Shown one piece after another: positions 13,862-25,907 of a stretch of DNA of 64,000 nt (the stretch's first letter is position 1; each line of letters opens with the position of its first letter). The DNA lies in contig JAXIVH010000012.1 in the NCBI GenBank assembly GCA_036785325.1, forward strand, positions 5,149,727 through 5,213,726, given 5' to 3'. Under the pieces are notes generated by a model, which saw only the letters and a program-made list of their open reading frames with translations, was not told the DNA's origin and searched no databases. This stretch comes from Urophycis tenuis (Eukaryota > Chordata > Actinopteri > Gadiformes > Phycidae). The position numbers were made by a program, and so were the translations under genes.

Positions 13862-14187
13862 CTAGCTCTTCTCCGGGGCCACCGGTTGGCCGGGCTGCAA
13901 CTTGGACTTCTTTACCGAGGCGGAGGCGGAGGAGGAGGAGGAGGTGGAGGAGGAGGAGGAGGAGCTCCAGCGGGTCTCCACACCGGTGCTGGTCATCTTG
14001 AGTTTCCGCCTCTTGGCCAGCGGAGCGTTGTCCACACTCTTCAGGAAGAAGCCCTCCCTCTTCCCCCGGTTGAACGCCTGGCGGGACAAACAGCCGGAAG
14101 TAAGAGAGTGTGTGTGTACGTGTGTGTGTGTGTGTGTGTACGTGTGTGTGTGTTTGTGTTTGTGTACGTGTGTGTGTGTGTGTGTGT

Positions 14188-14234
<47 letters not shown>

Positions 14235-14291
14235 TGTGTGTGTGTGTGTACGTGTGTGTGTGTGTGTGTGTACGTGTGTGTGTGTGTGTGT

Positions 14292-14339
<48 letters not shown>

Positions 14340-14433
14340 GTACGTGTGTGTGTGTGTGTACGTGTACGTGTGTGTGTGTGTGTGTGTGTACGTGTGTGTG
14401 TGTTTGTGTTTGTGTACGTGTGTGTGTGTGTAC

Positions 14434-14466
<33 letters not shown>

Positions 14467-14587
14467 TGTGTGTGTGTGTACGTGTGTGTGTGTGTGTTTG
14501 TGTACGTGTGTGTGTGTGTGTGTACGTGTGTGTGTGTGTGTTTGTGTACGTGTGTGTGTGTGTGTGTACGTGTGTGTGTGTGTGTGT

Positions 14588-14626
<39 letters not shown>

Positions 14627-14671
14627 TGTGTGTGTGTGTGTGTGTGTACGTGTGTGTGTGTGTGTGTGTAC

Positions 14672-14702
<31 letters not shown>

Positions 14703-14775
14703 TGTGTGTACGTGTGTGTACGCGTGTGTGTGTGTGTGTGTGTACGTGTGTGTATATGTGTGTGTGTGTGTGTAC

Positions 14776-14806
<31 letters not shown>

Positions 14807-17379
14807 CGTAGCAGGGTTCCCCAATCTGTGGGTCGGGTTCGATATGCACACAGGGCTGCAGGAAAGTGCTGGTTCATTCGCTATTGATATTTGAAATTTT
14901 TTATTTAAATCATTATAATTTAAGTTTGAAAGGTCCTGCAAAAAAGGCCCCTTAATAAGAATGGCTACTAATTAATTCATAGCCGAGAGCAAACTACTTC
15001 AGCCTAATGTGGTGCAATTCTGCTCTTTATCGCACACTGATATCACCAGCAGATAGAGACAGTCACAGGCCAACATGCGAGGTCACAGGCCGGCTTGTGA
15101 CGTCACCTGCCCGCTTGTGAGGTCACTGGCCATCATGCGAGGTCACAGGCCAGCTTGTGACATCACAGGCCAACATGCGAGGTCACAGGCCGGCTTGTGA
15201 CATCACCTGCCTGCTTGTGAGGTCACTGGCCAACATGCGAGGTCACAGGCCGGCTTGTGACATCACAGGCCAACATGCGAGGTCACAGGCCGGCTTGTGA
15301 CGTCACCCGCCCGCTTGTGAGGTCACTGGCCAACATGCGAGGTCACCTGCCCGCTTGTGACGCCAGCGGGGGGATAGGTCTGTACGTGGTGTTGGTAACG
15401 ACCCGACAGCCGGCGCGGCGACCTCTGAGGAGCCACCCGAGGGGGAATGCTAATGGGCCAACCTTGTAGGTGGCGTTGACGTATGTGCGCACGGTGGGCC
15501 CACTGGACTCCAGCACGTCTGGCGTACACAGGGGCGTGGTGGACATGGACACCCCTCCTTGGAGCCAGCTGTTCTCCTTCAGGTCCGACAGCTTGAGTCG
15601 GTTCTCCGGATCCACCGTCAGCAGGCCTGGGGACCACAGGGAGGCAGGGGGGAGGCGGGAGGGAGGCGGGAGGGAGGCGTGGGTGAGTGATGTGATGGTG
15701 GTGCTGGAGGTGCAGTCCATGCAGAGAGGAGCAAGGGCTGGGAGTCAGCAGTCAACACACTAATTACACTTTTAAACTCAATCTTTAAAAAAAATAGCTT
15801 TAGCTCTCTTCGGGTCAATTATAAGTTTTTTTTCCTTAAATCTCCCTCTCCAAAGTATCTTGGGGAGTTTTTGGAATAACCTTGTTAAGCACTTGAACTT
15901 GGGAGTTCTGCACGAAAAGTGCTGAATAAATAAGGTTTGATTGATTAATTGATGACGGCTGAGTGCGGTCCAAAGGGTGTCCCTAAGTTAGGCGGGCCAG
16001 GCGGTTCTGTTGGCCCCGGAGTGGGCTGGGGGAGGTTCTACAACGTGGGCTCCCCTTTTTTTCATTCCAGAAATAATAATACCAGATATTGGGTTGATAA
16101 ATGGCCCGCTGCAGAACAAGTGTCCCCGTTTTTCATTCCAGAAATCAGTGTCCCTGTCAGGGATCAATAAACCATCTCACCTATCTGTCCTTCACCAGAC
16201 ACCCAGCCGTCCTGAGCTACATTTGCTTTTTTTTTTGTTACTAGTTTGTTTGTGTTTTTACACTTGTACAACAGTTTGTTGGTCTGGGTTTGTGGGGGGT
16301 GGATCTGGTTGGGTTGGTGGCTCTGGTTAGAGTGGGTTGGGTGATTGGTCTGGGTGGGGTGACTGGTTTGGGTGGGTTGACTGGTTTGGGTGGGTTGACT
16401 GGTCTGGGTGGGGTGACTGGTCTGGGTTCAGTGACTGGTCTGGGTTCAGTGACTGGTCTGGGTTGGGTGACTGGTCTGGGTTGGGTGACTGGTCTGGGTT
16501 CAGTGACTGGTCTGGGTTGGGTGACTGGTCTGGGTTGAGGTATCTGCTAGTGGATATGGGAGAGTTCGGGTGGGAATCCAATTTACAAACACAGAAGGAG
16601 TAAAGCGCACAACGCGCGTGTGTTGTTACTGCAGCGTTCCAATCTCCCAGGAAAACGTTTTGCTCCAGTGAACATGATAATCTCATTGTGTCTCATCGTG
16701 TTCTACACGTCAGGGTGGAGCACATCCACCTCTCTGTCTGCATCGCGCTGCGCCGGGCTCCGGAACCCGCAGCCAGCCGGGCCGGCGCCGACCCCTTAAC
16801 ATTCCCACCGGGCACTGAGGAACCCCGGGTCCACGCCGCGAGCTCCACGCCATGAGCTCCATGCCATGAGCTCCACGCCACGCACTCAGACGCAATGAAA
16901 AGCGGCGTGACAACCAGCACGGCGAGGACGGGGGGAATCGGCACGACGGCTCACAGCGTTCTGGGACTCCTTCTGGGAACTGCCTCACGCCGCGGAAATA
17001 AACAAAATCCAAATAGCAAAGAAGAAAATCCATTCAAAACCCTTCAGCAGAGTCAACAAATAGTATTTGCGGAGGCTGGAAGTAAACAAAGCATTTACAT
17101 TGTTAGTTCAAGTGACGGAGCAGGATGCATGTCTTCCTAAGCCTGCTAAATGTGTCCGACAGAGGAGAGGAGAGAGGGAGGGGGGCAGAGATGGAGAGAG
17201 AGAGAGAGAGAGACAGAGGAGGGGGGGCGCAGAGAGGGAGAGAGCCAGTTTGCTAATATGAACGAGAAAGCCAACATTGCCTTCCACTCTGTGCCAATAG
17301 GATTTGGGGGGAAAAGGAAAACAAACACAAATGGATCTGGCAGTGGCCATGAAGGCGCCCGTGCAGCAGTGTGTGTGTG

Positions 17380-17412
<33 letters not shown>

Positions 17413-17806
17413 TGGAAGCGCCGCTCTGTCACGAGTCGTTAGGGGGAACGGGGGGGGTGGGGGGCGTGCGGGGGGGGGGGGGGGGCGACGCGACAGGCCA
17501 TTTCCTGGACCTTATTAGGAGGTGTCAACCGCAATCCCCGGTGGCGCCCGGACCGAGAGCCGAAAACAAGAAGCCAACCGCAGACACCCCGAGCCCCACC
17601 TTTCACCAGCTCCTTGGCCTCCTCGGACACGCCCCTCCACGCCTCGCCGTCCAATGAGAAGTCCCCCTCCTTGATCTTGTGCATGATGTCGGCCGCGTAA
17701 GACGAGGTCATGCCCCGCTGCTCGCTCTGGAAGGGGACCTGTCCTGACAGCATGGTGTACTGGAGACACAGACACACACACAAAGACACACAGAGACACA
17801 CACACA

Positions 17807-17901
<95 letters not shown>

Positions 17902-20095
17902 ACACACACACACAGACACACAGACACACACCCACACACGCGTGAGACGTGAGCTACAACAGTCGTGGTGTTCACCACATCCGGTAGCCGCGGTTGGCGT
18001 CGCGAGCGTGGAACACGCAGGGTGCGAGAGGCTGCGACCGTCTTCGCCGCCACGGTCGCCATGGCGACTACAGAAGACGCAGGGTTTGAGAGGCGGCGGT
18101 CGTCATAGCTACTGTGGCCCTCAAGGCTCTTCTGCCGAGAGCGACCCGGCCAAGAAATAAGCAATAAAACAATACACGGAGGTGACGGAGAGAGAGCGGG
18201 AAACAGGAGCAGAGGTCCTCCTGGACGGCGCGGGAAGGCGCACGACGACAAATCCATCGCGCTCCTCCAGCGGGGGTTGGGGGGGGGGGGGGGGGCACGA
18301 GGGCGGCGTGCGGCGTGCTCACCAGGATGACCCCCAGGCTCCAGAGGTCGCAGGCCTTGTCGTAGCCGGCGGAGTCGAAGAGCTCCGGGGCGGCGTACTG
18401 CAGCGTGAAGCAGGGCGTCTGCAGCGGGGCGCTGCCGGCCGGACACAGCCGCGCAAAGCCGAAGTCGATCACCTTCAGCACCGAGTCCTCGCCCTCGTCA
18501 GCAAACAGCACGTTCTGCACCGGGGGGAGAGAGAGCTCAGCACACCGCTCGTCAGGAGGCTTGTAGCGCAGCGGCTTTGAGCCACTCATAACACACTTCA
18601 CTTTCACGGTGAAATGGTACAAATATTCACACTCTCCTGTGAACCCATGGTCTACTTTGAGTACTTTAAAGGTGTAGTTTGTTGGTTTTAGTGCCATCTA
18701 GCGGAGAGGTTGCAGATTGCACCAATTGAATATCCCACCCTCACCACCCGGATGCATCCCGTTCCGAGGACATAGGAGAAGCTACAGGGGCCTGTACAGG
18801 TCCTGGGGTCTGTCAAACTGGAGGTCATCGCTAACACGTTACTGCTAGCTCGTGTGTATTCCACACACTACACTTTAAGTAGCACATTTTGTGTCTCGTT
18901 TCGTGTCTCATTTCATGCCCTTCAGCAATGTCAACAGAATCCCCGTAAGTGAGTGAATTAGGTGGTCTGAGTGAGTGAATTAAGTGACAGCCGTTCACCT
19001 CGGGGCCGTCCCATAAAGTCGTACATCACACCTTACACGGCGCCGCGGGAGGAAGACCGCGGCTCTGACGAGACGCGGCCGTTTTAGCCTCGTTTTCTTT
19101 TTGTGCGTGTAACCCGATGAAGCGACGCGTGGCGCACGGCGCTCTGCATTCAGAGCGCCGTGTGATGGCGTCTCTCCGGGCCCTCGCTCACATTTACATT
19201 TTTCTCTGTGGAACCGTCAAGGGTACAGAGGAGTCCCTCTCCTGTGGACTAATTTGATAAAGCGCAGTAATCCCTGTTTTCTGTCCTCTTCCCCCCCTTT
19301 CTTCGGTTGTATTCATTACACGCAATGTACGTATTCAACAGAGCCTGGGCTCCTCCCCCCAGGGGGGGAGGGAGGGAGGGGGAGGGGGAGAGGGAGGGAG
19401 GCTACAGTGCTGAACAAGCCTTTGGAAAGTGCATGTTTTAACTTCCTCCACTACAGCAGCCATTTCAGCCCCATCTCTCTCTCTCCCCCTGTCTCTCTCC
19501 CCTCTCCTCTTTCTATTTTATTAGAGCCAGTGCAGCGGAACCCAGCGGTGTGTGTGTGTGTGTGTGTGTGCGCACACACACACACACACACAGAGAACAG
19601 AGAGCAGTGTAGTTGGAAGCCCTGTCTGCTGGCCTGTTCCTCCAGGTTGTCCTCGGTGGGGTGAGATTAATGTTTATGCTCCAGCCGGCCCCACTTTACA
19701 CACTGCAGCACCCGGGGCCGCACGCCCTCGTAAAGATGGCCGCTGCCGCCGCCGCCCGCCCCACGGCGTGGCGGTGGAGCGTTACAACTAACGGCTAGTC
19801 AGAGGCTCCGCCCCCCGACCGCGCCGTCAAATGTGCTCTGTGTAGCGGCCGGGCGTTCGATTCCTATGCTGTTGGTCGTCTCTCTCTCTCTCTCTCGCTC
19901 TCTCTCTCTCTGTCTCTCTCTTTCTCTCTCTCTCTCGCCCCCTCTCTCCCTTCCCCACGTTCAGGCCCCGCCCTCATTGTACTGGCCATAAAGCCTCAAA
20001 AGCCTGTAAAAGATAAAATAAAAACCTAAGGGCTGGTTAGTTAGTGAGCTGAACCAACGACTACCCTGGGCCAATTAAAAATGCACACAAGCACG

Positions 20096-20127
<32 letters not shown>

Positions 20128-21215
20128 GGCTGGTTAGCAAGCCGCGCCAAGCGGCTAGCCGACCACCATATATCCGCGCTGTAGCCCCACCTCCGGCTTG
20201 AGGTCTCGATGCACCACCCCGGCCTCGTGCATGTAGGTGACGGCGGACACCAGGTGACGGAGCAGCTGGCTGGCCTCCGCCTCGGCGAACAGCTTCTTCC
20301 TCTTGATGCGCTCCAGCAGCTCCCCGCCGTGCAGCAGCTCCATCACCAGGTAGGTGTGGTACTGCAGGGGGAACGGTCACATGGTCACATCGCCGGGGTC
20401 ACGTCGAGTACGCTGTGACACCAATGCACCTATAGCTCCATCACCAGGTGGGTGTGGTACTGCAGGAGGTGGAGGGAGGGCTCACATCCCACTGTAGTCG
20501 TGTTTTACTGTGCCGCAAGACGGACGGGGCGCACATCTTTCTTTCAAAGGGCCGCGATTTACCCACCAGGTGTGATGTTGATTCACCACAACAAGATGTT
20601 TCAAAATGTAAACCCGGTAGTCTGATCCATCCACCTAGCATCTGGGTGCATTTCATCACTAGGAAACAGAGGCCCCTTTGACCACAGCCAACCACAAAGC
20701 AGTCAGACGAAGGTGGCTTCCCATTCACCTGTTCACACACGGTGACTGCGGTGTGGACCGAGCAGCCATGTGGGACCGCGCTGAGGCTCAGCAGGCCACA
20801 CGCCCCCCTGATTATGCTCTGCTGCAGCAGGACTGTCGGCGTGGCAACACGTACCTGATCGGTGTACACCTCGTGGAGCTTCACGATGTGTGTGTGGCCC
20901 TCGCACTGCCGGAGAGCTGCGATCTCACTCTGGGTGTTCACCTCCATCCTGACGCACGCAGACACAGACACAGACACAGACACACACACACGCACGCACG
21001 CAGATACGCAGACACACACAGACACACACACACACATACAAACGCACGCACATGCAGACACACACACACACACCGACACATGCACACAGACACGCACACA
21101 GATACACACACACACACGCAGACACAGGCACACACACACACACGCGCGCGCGTACACACACAGACAAAAACGCACGCACACGCAGACACACACACACACA
21201 GACACGCACACAGAT

Positions 21216-21248
<33 letters not shown>

Positions 21249-24200
21249 CACGCACACACACAAACAGACACACACACGCACATACACAGACACACACACA
21301 GACAGATACACACACACACTCACGCCCACACACACGCAGACACACACACACACAGGCACACACACACACAAACACACACACACACACACAGAGTCAACAA
21401 GGGGAGTCTGTAAACCTGCAGACGTCAAACACGGGAGGCGTCCTTCAAATCTCCCGTATTTGACCAAGCGGCGTGCTGCGTGCGTCGCCTCGCAGGGCGG
21501 AGATTAACGCGGACCGGCGCTCACCGGCGGCTCACGATCTTGACGGCGTAGTCGTGGCCGGTCTGGATGTGCCGGCACTTCCTGCAGACGGAGAAGCTGC
21601 CCTCGCCCAGGGGCGGGCCCTGCAGACACAGCTCGTAGTTCAGGAAGAACTGGGACTCCTGCAACACAAGATGGCGGTTAGCGTGACAGAACCGCGACAC
21701 CGCGGACACGGAGGACGGCGGGGGGGGTGCTTCCCTCCTACGGCGTCGCTCCGTCTCGGTCCGAAACGAGAATGACGTCTCTTTAAGAACTTAAAGGGGC
21801 AGTATACACTAGATGGCGGTTGCAGTTTTGCTGCCACCTTCAGGGCAACTATGGTACACAAATAACACTACGAATGCTAACTACTAGTGCTGTGACACCA
21901 AAGTGGTTAAATAATGGGTTTAATGATTTAAATTTTTTTTTTATTGTAAAACAAGTTCATTGGTTCGCTCGTGTCCGATTATTACACATTTAGAAATTAC
22001 AAATATAAGGACCCTCTCGTTTAGCAACATGGCGTCATTGTATTAAGAGGGTCCCTGTGTTACCTCCAGGCCTACGGCAGGCTGATCTACTCATCATACA
22101 TCTGGCCACTCCCACTTGTGATGTTACAAACGATCACCATACATCCGGCCACTCCCACTTGTGATGTCACAAACGAGCCGATGTTCAGACGGGCCGTGGT
22201 AAGACAGTAAGATGTGAGGGTACGGGGGTTCCCCCCCAGCGGCTCCGTACCGCCAGCATGGCGCTGCGCTGGACGCTGGCGGAGCCGGGTCGCTCGGCGC
22301 CTGGCCGCTCGGCCCCGATCTGGGTCTCGATGAAGTCCCCCATGACGGCGTTCTTGTTGAACAGGATGGAGGGCGCGATGAACGAGTAACCCTGGGCCAG
22401 GACAAAATGGACACACCGGATGTTGGCTGATGTTCCAAAAAAGAAAATGCCCGCGTTCCGAGACACAGTGAAGATGTATTTGAAAGGCAGTCTATAAACG
22501 CACGCTCCAAATGGATCTGTCGAGGAAAGAGTTGAGGGGAAAAGTTTGGACGACAACTTCAGCTGGGAAGTGCAGCCCCTGGCCGAGCCTCTTCAGCCCA
22601 ACATGTATTATTGACGGTCACATTCTGGGTGTCTGCTGGTCGGAAGCCGCTGTGTGTGTAGGTGTCCTAACCGCTCGCATTTACTGACCACGGCTGCACA
22701 ACTTTCACAGAGAAATAACTTTTTTTCTCCCTGGCAGGCAGAATTTAAAATGAAACAAAAAACTAAAAACGATTGAAGCAAACATTTCTTGCCGGTGAGA
22801 TGGAGGGGGTGTGGGCGTGCGGGTGGAGGCTGCACGGGAGGTGGAGGTGTTGACGGCCGGCAGTACCTGAAACAGGCGGTCTGTGCTGGGCGGAGTGCTG
22901 GCCGGGGAGTACACGGGATCCATGCCCGTGAACTCCTCCGCAAAGTTCCCCACGTCCAGCTCGTTCTTCAGCTCCGGCCTGAACGGGCTGCACACCTTCT
23001 TCTCCGCCAGGTCGGCCCAGCTCAGCCCCTGGGGTCGGAACAAGGGATGGAACCTAATGAGCAGGCCGGACCCTTAGAGGTCACCGCACACGGCCAGACC
23101 TCCTGGAAGGCTGCGGTTGAGTCTTTTTGGTTTGGTTGTGAAACAGCCGGAGGGGAAGGAGAGGACACACAGAGGGTGGAAGTGAAGTGAAGTGCTAAAG
23201 AAGAGAAGAGGACCTTGAAGAAGGGGTGGGCCTTGATGTCCTGGGCGCCGCGCGGGCCCGAGCCCAGCCTCCTGTGCGGGTCTTTCACCAGCAGCTTCTT
23301 CAGAAGGTCCTGAGCGATGGGCTCGATCATAGAGGGGAAGGGGGGGTCGCAGCGCAGGATGCGTCTGAGGAAGCGGGGGGGAAACGCAGGATGAGGTTCT
23401 CTATGGCAACACTGGAGAGGAGCTCAGACCTCAGGCATGTTTTATTCATGTTAAGACTGCATATTTGGCTCTGATGTAATGATACAATCGGTGCGTTAGG
23501 ATGCAGGAAGTTGAATTGTATGAGCTGGAACAGAGGGAGACAGTCCATTGTGTAAACCTGATAAATAGACAAAGAGGTAGGTTGGGCATCGGCCGGCCCC
23601 TGAGGGAGGCAGTGGGCAGGAGTGGGAGGCAGTGTGAGAAACACGGAGACGCAGACGCATGAGGAGAGGAGTGGAGGTGGATGAAGGACCAGGAGATGCG
23701 TGGACGACAGAGAGAAGGAGGAACATCAGAGCAGACGAGCTGGATCAGGATGGATAACAGTGTTTGTTAGTGGATAATGGATAGATGATAGTGTGTGGAG
23801 AGGAGCACACCAGGTGGACGGACCAGCAGATGGTGTGCGAGTTAGTGGGTGAGAGAAATAGAGAGGGATGGAGAGATAAACAGAGCAGGAGATAGTTACC
23901 CTTTTTTAATACTTTGATATTTCCCTTTGCTTAATTTCTAAACTGCTTGGCTTTATTTCCCCTGCTGATGAAGCTCTTTAAAATGGAAGCCCATTGACAG
24001 ACCTACAGACGGATGGACGAAGGAGAGCCTCACTCACTTGGACACCTCGCTCTGAGAGTTCCTCTCTCCCTCCAGGGTGAAGGGAGACGCGCCGGTCAGC
24101 AGCTCAAACATCAGGATGCCGAGGCTCCACCAGTCCACGCACTGCCCCGCCCCACAGACACAGGGTCAGCCACACACTCGCCCAGCGGGGGGCATTCGAC

Positions 24201-25828
24201 AACCTCAAAGTCTCCTGGGAAAAAGGCCTCGAGAGAGCCATTAGCCAGCACCGAGACGGGTACGAGTCTTAACAAGGGAGCGGCGGAGCCCATGCCGGGT
24301 GGGCGTGGCCACCGGGCGGCCCCGCCCCCTGGGGGGGGGGTCTTACCTTGCCGTGGCCGGACTTGCCTCGGATGATCTCCGGGGCCATGTACTCGATGGT
24401 GCCGCAGAAAGAGTAGGTTCTCTCCCTCTGCATTGGGGAGGGTAGACAGACCAAGTCACCAAACAACACCCAAAGCTGCCATCTTTCCCTCTGGCTGACA
24501 CAGCTTCCCTTCAGTCTTTCCTGTCTGGTCTATAAAAAGATATACACGAGCACATATTTGAAGCAGGGGCTTTGAGCGTGCTTTGGTGTGCGCACCCACC
24601 TCCTCTTCCAGGAACTCTTTGCTGAGGCCGAAGTCTGTCAACACGATGTGTCCTTCACTATCCAGGAGGATGTTTTCCAGCTTGATGTCCCGATACACAA
24701 TGCCCAGCTGCCCCACCACAACGAGGAGATAAGGCGTTTTTATCTGCCACAACACAGTCCTCCTCCTCCTGCTCCTCCAAGAAGACCTCAATGACGGACG
24801 GGACGCCGGCCGTCGCTCGGGGCGAACGCATTCATCAAAGCATAATCAACCTTTTTTTTTTTTTTTCCCCCTTCACATTTCTGAGACAAAAGAGAGTGCC
24901 AGGCGGCAGGCGGTGGCCATTGTGCGGACCCCTTCAACCTGAAGTGAATCGGGGACCTTGGCAGCGCGGCGACCTCGTCCCACTTAATGACACCCGCTCC
25001 AATTTAAAAACGCCGCCCGTGATTTACGAGCTCATTTTTGAAAAAGACATCTAATAAGGAGGAGAGTCCACCCTGCTCCCCTGGCCGCGTCACAGAACAA
25101 TTAAAGCCGCTTAATTGTTACCTAGAGGTCCTTGGGGGTGAGAGGACGCTAATCAACCGAATTTCAACAACGGAGCGTTTCTATACAATGCATGCATATT
25201 GGTTTCAATTCACCCTTTTAATAATTCAGCAGTTGCTTTGGATGATTCTGGGTTAAATCAACACCAGAGTGAAGACAGAGAACCTCGTTATTTCAGAGCC
25301 CCAAGGGGTTAAGGATCTTGGGTAATAAGGGTGCTGACGGATCGAAGGGAATCGAACCCATAACCCGCGGGGGTTCCCCTGCCACAAGACCAGTGCTTTT
25401 CAAGATGGAGGTCGTGGGCCATAAGTGGGTCTCGGGTTCAGAGCAATACACATTTTTACCAACAAACAAAAAAAACCCGCTCTACAATATGTATGCACGC
25501 CATGTCCGATTCATTTCAGAGTATGTTTGAACAGTGAAAATGGGAATACCCTGTTGAAGGACAGCATTGTGAAACGTCTCACTTGTTGACATGGTAATGA
25601 CAATGGATCGCATAGACTGCCCCCTCTATAATCCTGCCTTCCTGTACATCAGGAAGTACGCATGATGATTGGCTGAGTGGGCGTGGCCAGGAGGGAGGTG
25701 GGAGGAGCCTAACCTTGTGCAGGTGCTCCAGGGCCAGGATGATCTCCCCGATGTAGACCCGCACCTCGTCCTCACTGAAGTGGTCCCGCTGGTACAGGTG
25801 GGTGAACATCTCACCCCCACTCACGTAG

Positions 25829-25907
<79 letters not shown>

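Noticed and set aside
13695..14941. Open frames of 230-384 residues on both strands, mostly His-Thr or Cys-Val
   Set aside because: They are translations of the (TG)n/(CA)n array fused to shadows of the last rps6ka4 exon; no real protein.
15056..16540. Regularly spaced repeats considered as a CRISPR-like array
   Set aside because: Head-to-tail minisatellite units with no unique spacers, in a vertebrate intron.
20441..21507. Open frames of 150-290 residues through the exon 13 region of rps6ka4
   Set aside because: Only the 31 codons of exon 13 are real; the rest is CA repeat.
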